From JBLYYQ01 sp048550035 (GTDB lineage Bacteria; Nitrospinota_A; UBA7883; JBLYYQ01): a stretch of DNA of 14,108 nucleotides. The DNA is taken from assembly GCA_048550035.1 (NCBI GenBank), contig JBLYYQ010000067.1:1-14108 (forward strand), given 5' to 3'. Below, one piece after another: positions 1-6,812 of this stretch. Below the pieces are notes generated by a model. It worked only from the letters and a program-made list of their open reading frames with translations, did no database searches and was not told where the DNA came from. The first letter of the stretch is position 1. The number at the start of each line of letters is the position of its first letter. The position numbers were made by a program, and so were the translations under genes.

Positions 1-61
1 ACCGAAAAAGATTAAATATGACATAGTCTTCACTTAGTGGATATAGTAGATGATATAACAT
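1..61 (-). CDS. mraY: MraY, phospho-MurNAc-pentapeptide translocase (5' end only, partial)
   Basis: Reading leftward from an ATG at 61-59, an open frame of 20 codons runs off the window edge. The peptide begins MLYHLLYPLS and ends in IFNLFR, matching the usual MraY N-terminus, where a short amphipathic start leads into a 'FN(V/L)F(R)YxTFR' segment. MraY transfers phospho-MurNAc-pentapeptide to undecaprenyl phosphate at the inner membrane, giving lipid I. It begins 2 nt after the murF stop codon (TGA, 66-64), which is its standard position in dcw operons and implies translational coupling. No Shine-Dalgarno sequence is needed beyond the murF end, and none is obvious. The assignment rests on the short motif plus synteny; the catalytic loops lie outside the window. 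Confidence 0.85.
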   Translation of the reverse strand, partial: MLYHLLYPLSEDYVIFNLFR

Positions 62-63
62 TC

Positions 64-1467
64 TCAATTCGCTCCTAGTTTAGATTCTAGCATGCCTACT
101 ACTGCCTCCATCTTTGCAGCGCGAGAACCTTTAACCAATATAATGCTATTTGAACTTATTTTTCTTGCTATATAATTAAAGGCAGCTTTGTGACTTTTCA
201 CAGACTTGCATTGCAACCTAGCATAGCTTTTCGATTTGATCGCTAACTCTAATAACTCTCCAACACCAACTAAAATATCAATTCCAGCCAGAGCTGCCTG
301 CTTAATGACCTCACGATGGAAGCGATGAGTGAATTTACCTAGTTCATTCATATCACCAACTACCGCTATACGCTGATCATAGTTGCCAACTGTAGCGAGA
401 AAATCAAGAGCCGCTTCCATTGAAGCAGGGTTTGCATTATAACTGTCATCAATGATATCAATCCCACTAGCAACTTTGATATGTTGCATTCTTCCTTTAA
501 CAGATTTAGTAGAGTTAATCCCTCTTTGAATCTTTGCAACAGGAATTTTCGATATTAACCCAACAGCAACCGCTGCTAAAACATTTTCATCATTGTGCTT
601 GCCAAGCAAGGGTGAAGCAAACTTTGCAATCTGTTTCTTATATTGAATTGTTAAAATGCTACAGCCATTACTGGATACGGTAGAATCTAATAATACGACA
701 TCAGATTGCTTGTTCTTACCAAATGTCATAACAAGCCCTCTGCGGCGGCGAGCTGCAATAGTCTTTTTTAGATGCAGATCATCATGATTTATCAATGCAA
801 TTTTGTTAGCTGGTAACTCTACTATCAACTCACTTTTCGCTAGAGCTATCTCCTCAATTGACTTTAAAGAAGATAAATGAGCATGTTTTACATTAGTTAT
901 AATTGCAATATCAGGTGTCGCTATTTTTGATAGCTGCTTGATTTCACCTTTAGCATTCATCCCAAGCTCAACAACAGCAACCTTGTGATCTCTATCAATT
1001 TTCAGTAGTGACAATGGTAGTCCGATATGATTATTAAGGTTACCTTCACTTTTAATAGTTGAGTACTTAGTCGACATAATAGAAGCAACCAACTCTTTAA
1101 CAGTGGTTTTGCCAACGCTACCTGTAATTGCAATTACTTTTAGTCCCTTTATTGATTCCCTACGATAGCTAGCAATGAATTGCAGCGCGTTAAGATTATC
1201 TTCAACCAATATCATCGGACAACTCGGATATTTTAGAGCGACTGCAAGATTATCTATAACCGCCCCACTAGCACCACGACTAATGGCTTCCTCAATAAAG
1301 TCGTTACCATTATATCTTGTTCCTTTAATTGGAATAAAAAGGTCACCACGATTTAGAGTACGACTATCTATTGAAACAGCATTAGAGAGCAGTTCTCTTC
1401 CATCTGATGAGGTAAACCTGCCACCTATTTGAGTGGCTATCTTTCTAAGATTGAACTTTAGTTTCAT
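64..1467 (-). CDS. murF: MurF, UDP-MurNAc-tripeptide--D-Ala-D-Ala ligase
   Basis: Cytoplasmic ATP-dependent Mur ligase that adds D-Ala-D-Ala to UDP-MurNAc-tripeptide. At 467 residues it has normal family length. The N-terminal substrate domain (about 1-110, with DSR at 34-36) is followed by the ATPase domain with P-loop TGSVGKTT (115-122), GNLNNHIGLPLSLL (142-155) and VVELGMNAKGEI (165-176). The C-terminal ligand domain shows DDSYNANPASM (340-350), VVGDMNELG (369-377) and VKGSRAAKME (445-454). The ATG at 1467 lies inside the 3' end of murE (23-nt overlap), a coupled arrangement; no clear Shine-Dalgarno sequence is seen. One oddity is that the usual 'TNxGxAHLExxGS' loop reads TNVKHAHLSSLKS (191-203), with Lys in place of the expected Gly at two points. 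All the core ATP motifs are intact, so the enzyme is expected to be active. Confidence 0.96.
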   Translation of the reverse strand: MKLKFNLRKIATQIGGRFTSSDGRELLSNAVSIDSRTLNRGDLFIPIKGTRYNGNDFIEEAISRGASGAVIDNLAVALKYPSCPMILVEDNLNALQFIASYRRESIKGLKVIAITGSVGKTTVKELVASIMSTKYSTIKSEGNLNNHIGLPLSLLKIDRDHKVAVVELGMNAKGEIKQLSKIATPDIAIITNVKHAHLSSLKSIEEIALAKSELIVELPANKIALINHDDLHLKKTIAARRRRGLVMTFGKNKQSDVVLLDSTVSSNGCSILTIQYKKQIAKFASPLLGKHNDENVLAAVAVGLISKIPVAKIQRGINSTKSVKGRMQHIKVASGIDIIDDSYNANPASMEAALDFLATVGNYDQRIAVVGDMNELGKFTHRFHREVIKQAALAGIDILVGVGELLELAIKSKSYARLQCKSVKSHKAAFNYIARKISSNSIILVKGSRAAKMEAVVGMLESKLGAN

Positions 1468-2935
1468 TTGACCGTAGCACTTTTATTGCTTCTTCTTTAT
1501 CATTGAAATGTAGCGTTTCCTGACCTACTATTTGGTATTGCTCGTGACCTTTCCCTGCAATGATTACTGTATCACCTGCTGTAGCCTCGCCGATCGCTGC
1601 TTTTATCGCTTCTTTCCGATCTATAACCAGGCGAACATTACCATTATTATTATCTCCTAGATCCATGCCAGCTAATATATCTGCAACTATATTTAGTGGA
1701 TCTTCAGTCCGAGGATTATCAGATGTTACTATTATGTAGTCAGATAGTTCCTTGACTACTTTCCCCATTTTGGCACGCTTACCTCTGTCCCGATCGCCAC
1801 CGCAACCAAAAACTACTATTAACCTACCGTCGGTCAACTCTCTTGCTGCCGTTAGAATATTTTTTAATGCATCATCAGTATGAGCATAGTCTATTATCAG
1901 AGAATAAGGTTGACCTTCATCTACCCTTTCAAACCTTCCTGGAATATAATTTACTCCCTCTATGCCGGATGAAATCAGATCATAATCAATCCCTTGGCTT
2001 ACCCCAAAGCTAACAGCGGCTAAAATATTATAGAGGTTAAATCTGCCAACTAAGCTACTCTTAATTGAGATACTGTTTGAACCTATTTTTATCGTTGCAC
2101 TTAACCCATCGGTAGTAATCTTATGCTCGGCTATATAGATATCAGCGCCACTCTTTAAACTATATGTTAAAACTTTTCCCTCTATCAATGAAAGCAGTCT
2201 ATTCGCATAGCTGTCATCTAAATTTACTATCGAAACTTTAGGTTTGCATAGCCTGAAAAGAATTGATTTTGCATTAAAGTAATCGTCTAAGTTTTTATGA
2301 TAATCGATATGGTCTTGAGTAAGGTTTGTGAAAATTGCTACATCAAAATCTATCCCACTGACACGGTGCTGGGTCAGTCCATGCGACGATACTTCGATAA
2401 CCACACTCATTCCACCTCTAGAATGTAGGTCATCTAGCATCATATTTAGCTCCAGCACAGATGGGGTCGTTGTGATCGCTGCATGGCTTACGCCGAGAAG
2501 ATCATAACCATTGGTTCCTATCCGACCTGCAGGCAGATTTGCTTTATTTAATATCGATTCTATAAGATATGATGTTGTTGTCTTGCCGTTAGTTCCTGTT
2601 ATTCCTACAGAGATAATCTTAAATGAGGGGTGACCGTAAAAATTACTTGCTATCTTCCCCAAGGCTACTTTACTATCTGGAACATAAATCATAGTTACAT
2701 CATCAAAATCATGGAACTCTAGTTTTTGATCTAAAACAACAAATGAAACTTTATTAGCACTTAACAGATTTTTGATCTCATTATGGCCATCAAAAACAGC
2801 ACCACTGATGGCAACAAAAAGTGCTCCAGTACCAGATATAACCCTAGAGTCAGCAAAAATCGATACGACATCGCTCGATCTCCCATGCTTAATTGAGTTC
2901 ACCTTTACACCTTCTAAAAGTTGCTCTATATTCAT
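1445..2935 (-). CDS. murE: MurE, UDP-MurNAc-L-Ala-D-Glu--meso-DAP ligase
   Basis: Cytoplasmic Mur ligase adding the third stem-peptide residue. The 496 residues contain the N-terminal uridine-binding domain, P-loop TGTNGKTT (113-120), TTTPS (155-159), EVSSHGL (181-187), FTNLTQDHIDYH (202-213), the lysine that is carbamylated in the family (K223, in NAKSILF), and IIDYAHTDDAL (347-357). DNPR (406-409) is the family signature for meso-diaminopimelate rather than lysine, and GKGHE (461-465) is present as usual. The cell wall is therefore predicted to be of the meso-DAP type. The start ATG (2935-2933) shares one base with the TGA of ftsI (TGATG), and the 3' end overlaps murF by 23 nt, so all three are probably translated from one message. 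Confidence 0.97.
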   Translation of the reverse strand: MNIEQLLEGVKVNSIKHGRSSDVVSIFADSRVISGTGALFVAISGAVFDGHNEIKNLLSANKVSFVVLDQKLEFHDFDDVTMIYVPDSKVALGKIASNFYGHPSFKIISVGITGTNGKTTTSYLIESILNKANLPAGRIGTNGYDLLGVSHAAITTTPSVLELNMMLDDLHSRGGMSVVIEVSSHGLTQHRVSGIDFDVAIFTNLTQDHIDYHKNLDDYFNAKSILFRLCKPKVSIVNLDDSYANRLLSLIEGKVLTYSLKSGADIYIAEHKITTDGLSATIKIGSNSISIKSSLVGRFNLYNILAAVSFGVSQGIDYDLISSGIEGVNYIPGRFERVDEGQPYSLIIDYAHTDDALKNILTAARELTDGRLIVVFGCGGDRDRGKRAKMGKVVKELSDYIIVTSDNPRTEDPLNIVADILAGMDLGDNNNGNVRLVIDRKEAIKAAIGEATAGDTVIIAGKGHEQYQIVGQETLHFNDKEEAIKVLRSNETKVQS

Positions 2936-4728
2936 CAGATTACATGCTCTTTCGTTAAATTATGCCAATCAACTTCATACATCCTGATGCCTTCTGTTTG
3001 GATGCTAAGCAGATTAAATGAGCGACTAATAATCTCTGCAAAAACAGGTGCTGCTATCGTTCCACCCCAATGGTTCTTTTCTGCTTCATCAATTACCACT
3101 ACGACTACTAGCTTTGGATCATTAGCTGGTGCAAATCCTGCAAATGAAGCAACATATCTATCTTTTGAGTACCGCCTTGAAGTCGGATCAATCTTCTGCG
3201 CAGTACCGGTCTTTCCGGCAACTTCTAACAGATCAACCTCCGCCTGATTACCTGTTCCCACATGAACTACTTTTCGTAAAATCTTTTGAAGGATCTTGGC
3301 AGTCGATGATGATATGACACGCCTTCTCTTTTCTATCTTATACTCTTTGACTACCTTCCCATCTTTCACCAGAGCCTTCGCAATTAGTGGCTTTACTAAC
3401 CAACCGTCGTTAGCAATTACAGACATAGCGGTTGCAAGCTGTATTGGAGTGACACCTATCTCCTGTCCAAACGATATTGATGCTAACGATACTTTCGACC
3501 AATCTTTAACCTCTTTTAATAATCCAGCTGATTCTCCAGGTAGATCAATACCTGTTCTTGACCCAAACCCAAACTTTGATACATATTCATAGAGCCTGTC
3601 TGCTCCTAACTTTTCTCCTACCTTAATCGCACCTATATTGCTAGATTTTACCAGTACATTTGATAACGAAAGATATTTATATTTATGACCTTTAGCCTCT
3701 CTAAAGATATGATTTGCAACTTTGTAATTACCGTTTTCACAGTAGATGATATCATTTGCCTTCAGAGCTCCTTCTTCAATTGCTGCTGCTGCTGAGAATA
3801 TCTTCATCGTTGAACCTGGTTCAAATACTTTAGAAACTGCCATCGGGTTCCACCGGCTTGGATCATACTTACTAAAACTGTTGGCATTAAATTTCGGCTG
3901 CTCACCCATTGCTAAAATTTGACCACTTTTAGGATCCATAACTATCGCAACTGCGCTTTTCGCATTTGTTTTTTTTAGCTGATTTGCTAATGCATTTTCT
4001 GTGATGAACTGTATCCGTTCATCGATAGTTAAAACTAGGGCAGGAGCCTGTGATTCATTCATACTTTTGATTTCAGTTGGCACTTTAAGCAGGCGACCAT
4101 AGGCATCAATTACACTCGTAGAATTTGACTGCACTGTCCCGATCAAGTCATCAAATTTGTACTCAATACCAGACAATCCTTGGTTATCGACTCCAGAAAA
4201 ACCTATGATCCTTGATGCCAACGATTTTTTCGGATAAAATCTACGCGATTCTTTCACAAACCCTATACCGGCAACCTTCGCACTCCTGACTCTACTTGCC
4301 TCATCTTCAGATGCCTTCCTCTTAATCCATACAAAGTTCTTATCGCCACGCGATTTAACTCGCTGTAGCAATCTTTTGCGAAGTTGCTCTTTTGATCGCT
4401 GATCCAATGGCTCTAGTGCTGTTGCTATTTTATCTATGTCACCACCATCTATATCAACTAACTTTGGATTTATATAAATGGAGTCCATCTCAATTGAGAG
4501 TGCTAGCTCTTGCTTGTTTCGATCATAGATCACCCCACGAGGAAGATCTATCTTTTCATCAACGACACCTTGATGATCTGAAAAATATTCAACTCTAGAA
4601 TCAGATGCCAATGTAAGCTGCGCAACTCTGAAAATGACTACTCCAAACCAAAGAAGGAGCGCAACATAAATTAGCGTTACACGGATCGTTGCAATACCTG
4701 CTACTGACTTATTCTGTTTTCTCATCAC
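2935..4728 (-). CDS. ftsI: FtsI/PBP3, septal peptidoglycan transpeptidase
   Basis: Monofunctional class B penicillin-binding protein that cross-links septal peptidoglycan with FtsW in the divisome. The 597 residues contain a short cytoplasmic N-terminus, one membrane anchor (about 15-38), the dimerisation/pedestal domain beginning with DLPRGVIYDRN (61-71), and a transpeptidase domain (about 255-570). The three catalytic boxes are intact: SxxK as STMK (306-309, S306 nucleophile), SSN (362-364) and KTGTA (506-510). No PASTA repeats follow the transpeptidase domain. The first Met (4728) is followed by a second one; either could be used. The gene overlaps the ftsL-like gene by 20 nt and touches murE by 1 nt. 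Its position between ftsL and murE is standard and separates it from elongasome PBP2. Confidence 0.95.
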   Translation of the reverse strand: MMRKQNKSVAGIATIRVTLIYVALLLWFGVVIFRVAQLTLASDSRVEYFSDHQGVVDEKIDLPRGVIYDRNKQELALSIEMDSIYINPKLVDIDGGDIDKIATALEPLDQRSKEQLRKRLLQRVKSRGDKNFVWIKRKASEDEASRVRSAKVAGIGFVKESRRFYPKKSLASRIIGFSGVDNQGLSGIEYKFDDLIGTVQSNSTSVIDAYGRLLKVPTEIKSMNESQAPALVLTIDERIQFITENALANQLKKTNAKSAVAIVMDPKSGQILAMGEQPKFNANSFSKYDPSRWNPMAVSKVFEPGSTMKIFSAAAAIEEGALKANDIIYCENGNYKVANHIFREAKGHKYKYLSLSNVLVKSSNIGAIKVGEKLGADRLYEYVSKFGFGSRTGIDLPGESAGLLKEVKDWSKVSLASISFGQEIGVTPIQLATAMSVIANDGWLVKPLIAKALVKDGKVVKEYKIEKRRRVISSSTAKILQKILRKVVHVGTGNQAEVDLLEVAGKTGTAQKIDPTSRRYSKDRYVASFAGFAPANDPKLVVVVVIDEAEKNHWGGTIAAPVFAEIISRSFNLLSIQTEGIRMYEVDWHNLTKEHVI

Positions 4729-5035
4729 TTTTCACAACTATTATTAACTGTTTTGGATTTGGGTATTGCAAACCAAGTTTATTGATTGCACTCTCTTCTA
4801 TAAAATGAAAAGAGCTAGTTGATAGTAGTTCTAACTTTAGCTTCTTGTTCTTCTCGCTTAGTTTTGCTAGTTTTACTAGCTTCTCTGAATAAGAATACTT
4901 CATCTCGGTTGCCTTGATTGATGGATAAACATAAGCAAATCCAGTAAAAAGTGTGATCAGAGTCGCAATTAGATATATAAGCAGATCGCCCATTATATTC
5001 TCTTTTTTTGCCCTATTAAAACTTGATTCACTCAT
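4709..5035 (-). CDS. ftsL: FtsL-like bitopic division protein
   Basis: Small membrane protein of 108 residues in the slot where ftsL normally lies, between rsmH and ftsI. It has a short N-terminal segment, a single hydrophobic helix (about 17-37, starting DLLIYLIATLITLF), and a Lys/Leu/Glu-rich heptad-like helix (about 41-72) typical of the FtsL/DivIC coiled coil. The C-terminal stretch NKLGLQYPNPKQLIIV (85-100) fits the usual 'LGLxxPxxxQxIxI' end of FtsL. FtsL binds FtsB and FtsQ and helps activate FtsWI at the septum. FtsL diverges fast, so the call depends on topology and synteny more than on residues. The ATG at 5035 lies one base after the rsmH stop; a later ATG at codon 15 would still keep the membrane helix. 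Confidence 0.82.
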   Translation of the reverse strand: MSESSFNRAKKENIMGDLLIYLIATLITLFTGFAYVYPSIKATEMKYSYSEKLVKLAKLSEKNKKLKLELLSTSSFHFIEESAINKLGLQYPNPKQLIIVVKSDEKTE

Positions 5036-5036
5036 T

Positions 5037-6023
5037 TTAAATTTTCCTTGCTACCCTAAGCTTTGCTGATCTAGAACGGTTATTAGTCTCAATCTCCAAG
5101 GCAGATGCCCTTATCGGCTTTTTATTTATAATCTCCAAAAAGCCTGGCAGTCCGCAATTGCAGATCGGAGACGTCCTAGCACAGATACATTTCCTTGAGT
5201 TATCAACAAAGAATCGCTTAACTATACGATCCTCTAAGCTATTAAACGACATCGCTGCAATTAGACCTCCTGATCTTAAAAGCTTGCTCCCTTTCTCTAG
5301 CCCTACTGAAATCTTCTTTAACTCATCGTTGACCGCAATCCGTAGCGCCATAAACACCTTAGTGGCTGAATCAATCTTTCGTTTGCGATGCACCTTGCCT
5401 CCCAAAATGTTATGCACAATCGACGCTAGTTCAACTGTACTTTTAATCGGTGCAACCTTTCTCTTGCTCACTATCTCCTTTGCAATCCGAGTAGCAAACG
5501 ATTCTTCTCCATACCGTTTAAAAATCAGTGCTAACTCCTTTGCACTGCTACTATTTATTATTTCTTCTGCCTGCAAAGTTGCACGCTGATCTATTCGCAT
5601 ATCTAGCGGGCCATCCATTGCAAATGAAAAGCCACGCGACCCTTCTTCAAACTGAAACGATGAAATACCAAAATCGAACAGCAGAGCATCCACTTTGGAA
5701 ATAGATAGCTTTACTAACTCTGAATCAATCAGATCAAAGTCGCTATTGATTATTGCGACTCGATCTTTATACTGACTCAAATTCTCAAGGCTTCTTCTGG
5801 CTGCTTCTTGGTCCTTATCAAAACCTATGTAACGCTCAACTGACCCTATTTTTTCTAATATCGCTTTTGCGTGACCTCCAGCTCCTACTGTTGCATCTAC
5901 CACCAACTTCGGATTACAGCTGCTAAATGAGTCTACAATTTCATCTACCAAAACAGGGTAATGAGAACCGCTTTGAGCTATAAAAGATCTTGACTTAACT
6001 CCTCCCTTAAAATCCAACACCAC
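5037..6023 (-). CDS. rsmH: RsmH (MraW), 16S rRNA (cytosine1402-N4)-methyltransferase
   Basis: S-adenosylmethionine-dependent methyltransferase that acts on C1402 in the ribosomal P site. The 328 residues carry HYPVLVDEIV (21-30), the SAM-binding VVDATVGAGGH (41-51), LLFDFGISSFQ (114-124), DGPLDMR (137-143), ALRIAVNDEL (226-235), SFNSLEDR (259-266) and a Cys-rich tail (KCICARTSPICNCG, 278-291). The usual 'FHSLEDR' has Asn in place of His at 261. No ATG is available. Candidate starts are GTG 6023, GTG 6020 and TTG 6017, preceded by AAAGAG; this entry uses the longest. The start overlaps the mraZ end by up to 17 nt. A purine-rich GGGAGGAG (5999-6006) lies just after the mraZ stop but has no standard start codon at useful spacing. 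Confidence 0.94.
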   Translation of the reverse strand: MVLDFKGGVKSRSFIAQSGSHYPVLVDEIVDSFSSCNPKLVVDATVGAGGHAKAILEKIGSVERYIGFDKDQEAARRSLENLSQYKDRVAIINSDFDLIDSELVKLSISKVDALLFDFGISSFQFEEGSRGFSFAMDGPLDMRIDQRATLQAEEIINSSSAKELALIFKRYGEESFATRIAKEIVSKRKVAPIKSTVELASIVHNILGGKVHRKRKIDSATKVFMALRIAVNDELKKISVGLEKGSKLLRSGGLIAAMSFNSLEDRIVKRFFVDNSRKCICARTSPICNCGLPGFLEIINKKPIRASALEIETNNRSRSAKLRVARKI

Positions 6024-6462
6024 GAAGCTCTTTTGCTATTCGATCATCATCAAAGCCTCCTACTAGCTCCTCCAATCTATCGGCAGCCCAGATTTCAATC
6101 TTCTTGGATCGCCCTATGATTATCGCATTACTCCCTAACTTTGCGTACTCTCGCAACCGCATCGGGATTAATATTCGACCATTCTTAACAGAGACCTCAT
6201 TTGCATATCCACTCACCAATCTTAATTTTTGCTCAAGGCTATCGTCGCTTAAGTTATTTGCCGCTTCTTCTAACTTGTCATATTTACTCACCCATTCATC
6301 TTGCGGATAACAGGTCAATCCGCGACTTGCAGCAATCGTTACTATTAATGGCTGATTATATACATCCTCAAGTGTTGCCCGTATCTTCGACGGAAGATGT
6401 ACTCGACCTTTGTTGTCGACTGTAACTTCATAAAAACCTATAAATCTTTTAAGCTGAGCCAT
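6007..6462 (-). CDS. mraZ: MraZ, transcriptional regulator of the dcw operon
   Basis: DNA-binding regulator with two SpoVT/AbrB-like half-domains that assembles into rings and binds direct repeats upstream of its own operon. From the ATG at 6462 it has 151 residues, close to the family norm. The first half holds VTVDNKGRVHLPSKIR (13-28, DNKGR signature). The second holds SVKNGRILIPMRLREYA (91-107), where the usual D-x-x-GR appears as VKNGR. A GTG at 6471 could add three residues, but it falls inside one of the predicted operator boxes, so I prefer the ATG. There is no strong Shine-Dalgarno sequence in front of either. It is the first gene of the cluster, and three AAAGTGT boxes immediately upstream support autoregulation. 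Confidence 0.95.
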   Translation of the reverse strand: MAQLKRFIGFYEVTVDNKGRVHLPSKIRATLEDVYNQPLIVTIAASRGLTCYPQDEWVSKYDKLEEAANNLSDDSLEQKLRLVSGYANEVSVKNGRILIPMRLREYAKLGSNAIIIGRSKKIEIWAADRLEELVGGFDDDRIAKELRGVGF

Positions 6463-6467
6463 ATATG

Positions 6468-6504
6468 ACACTTTATGACACTTTCATACATAATTCAACA
6501 CTTT
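6468..6504 (-). promoter_or_regulatory. MraZ operator: AAAGTGT direct repeats on a 10-bp grid
   Basis: On the minus strand AAAGTGT occurs three times, at 6498-6504, 6484-6478 and 6474-6468. Start-to-start distances are 20 and 10 bp, so all three sit on one face of the helix. The skipped slot (6494-6488) holds a degenerate ATTATGT matching 4 of 7 bases. MraZ is known to bind tandem boxes of this kind near its own start (TGGG-type boxes at 10-bp steps in E. coli, AAAGTGK in mollicutes). The last box ends 5 nt before the mraZ ATG, so binding could also interfere with translation initiation or early elongation. The repeats are seen directly; the function is inferred from the family. Confidence 0.8.
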
Positions 6505-6547
6505 TTTCCTAAACAGCAGGCTCAAACGCTATTTTGCTATATGGTTA

Positions 6548-6577
6548 ATTATAGCTATTTTTATCCATAAGTCTACA
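6548..6577 (-). promoter_or_regulatory. Candidate promoter of the mraZ operon
   Basis: A perfect TATAAT reads leftward at 6553-6548. At an 18-bp spacing upstream the -35 would be TGTAGA (6577-6572), a poor match of 3 of 6. Transcription would start near 6541 and give a leader of about 80 nt containing all MraZ boxes downstream of the start site. The region is very AT-rich, so a chance TATAAT is possible. Confidence 0.4.
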
Positions 6578-6656
6578 TTTATTTATACTATATTTATATG
6601 AATTATATATTAAAAGTATCTAAATTTGACTATACCTTTATCTAATTACCTTATTG

Positions 6657-6677
6657 TAGCTACAAAATTTGTAGCTA
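6657..6677. repeat. 21-bp perfect palindrome, operator-like
   Basis: Two 10-bp arms, TAGCTACAAA and TTTGTAGCTA, flank a single central A. The palindrome is followed on the plus strand by ATTTTCC. No gene reads into it from the left on that strand, so a protein-binding operator is more likely than a terminator. It sits about 100 bp from each of the two flanking candidate promoters. Confidence 0.5.
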
Positions 6678-6757
6678 TTTTCCTGCTTTTGGAAATTTGT
6701 TAAAGTCATTATAATTAAAGCTAGGTGAAATGATTGAATTAAAACATTTAACTTCTA

Positions 6758-6786
6758 TTGACATTTAAAACCACTTTTGATATTTT
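6758..6786 (+). promoter_or_regulatory. xerC promoter (sigma70-type)
   Basis: A perfect -35 TTGACA (6758-6763) and a -10 TATTTT (6781-6786) are separated by 17 bp, giving a predicted start near 6793. This places the in-frame TTG at 6777 outside the transcript and the ATG at 6795 almost at its 5' end, which supports the ATG at 6813 as the real xerC start. The -35 box is inside one arm of a 10-bp inverted repeat. Confidence 0.65.
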
Positions 6787-6811
6787 GTTACAACATGGAG
6801 ATAAATGTCAA
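6758..6811. repeat. 10-bp inverted repeat bracketing the xerC promoter
   Basis: TTGACATTTA (6758-6767) and its exact reverse complement TAAATGTCAA (6802-6811) are 44 bp apart start to start, about four helical turns. The left arm contains the -35 hexamer; the right arm lies in the predicted leader between GGAG and the xerC ATG. Such a pair could hold a looping repressor, but no binding protein can be named from the sequence. Confidence 0.45.
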
Positions 6812-6812
6812 A

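Larger units (their letters stand above)
6505..6757. other. AT-rich divergent intergenic region between mraZ and xerC
   Basis: No gene is supported here. The stretch is strongly AT-rich and holds the candidate mraZ promoter, a 21-bp palindrome at 6657-6677 and three copies of GCTATTTT on the plus strand (6528-6535, 6554-6561, 6674-6681). A 12-codon frame with AGGTGA in front of it (6730-6768) is too short to call. The region serves the division operon on one side and the xerC group on the other. Confidence 0.6.

Noticed and set aside
5158..5589. A 143-codon plus-strand open frame antisense to rsmH
   Set aside because: It lies wholly within the well-supported rsmH gene, has no recognisable motif, and mirrors the codon pattern of the opposite strand.
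6528..6681. Three GCTATTTT copies as an iteron or CRISPR-like array
   Set aside because: Spacing is irregular (26 and 120 bp) and the unit is short and AT-rich.
6730..6768. A 12-codon frame with AGGTGA before its ATG, upstream of xerC, possibly a leader peptide
   Set aside because: It overlaps the strong -35 of the proposed xerC promoter, shows no run of regulatory codons, and is short enough to arise by chance in AT-rich DNA.
6777..6812. A longer xerC product starting at TTG 6777 or ATG 6795
   Set aside because: TTG 6777 lies upstream of the predicted transcription start, and ATG 6795 would be nearly leaderless; the ATG at 6813 has a GGAG in front and gives the normal Xer length.
6505..6812. 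A dif recombination site beside xerC
   Set aside because: No 28-bp stretch with two 11-bp Xer half-sites around a 6-bp centre is seen; the 21-bp palindrome has a 1-bp centre and does not resemble dif.
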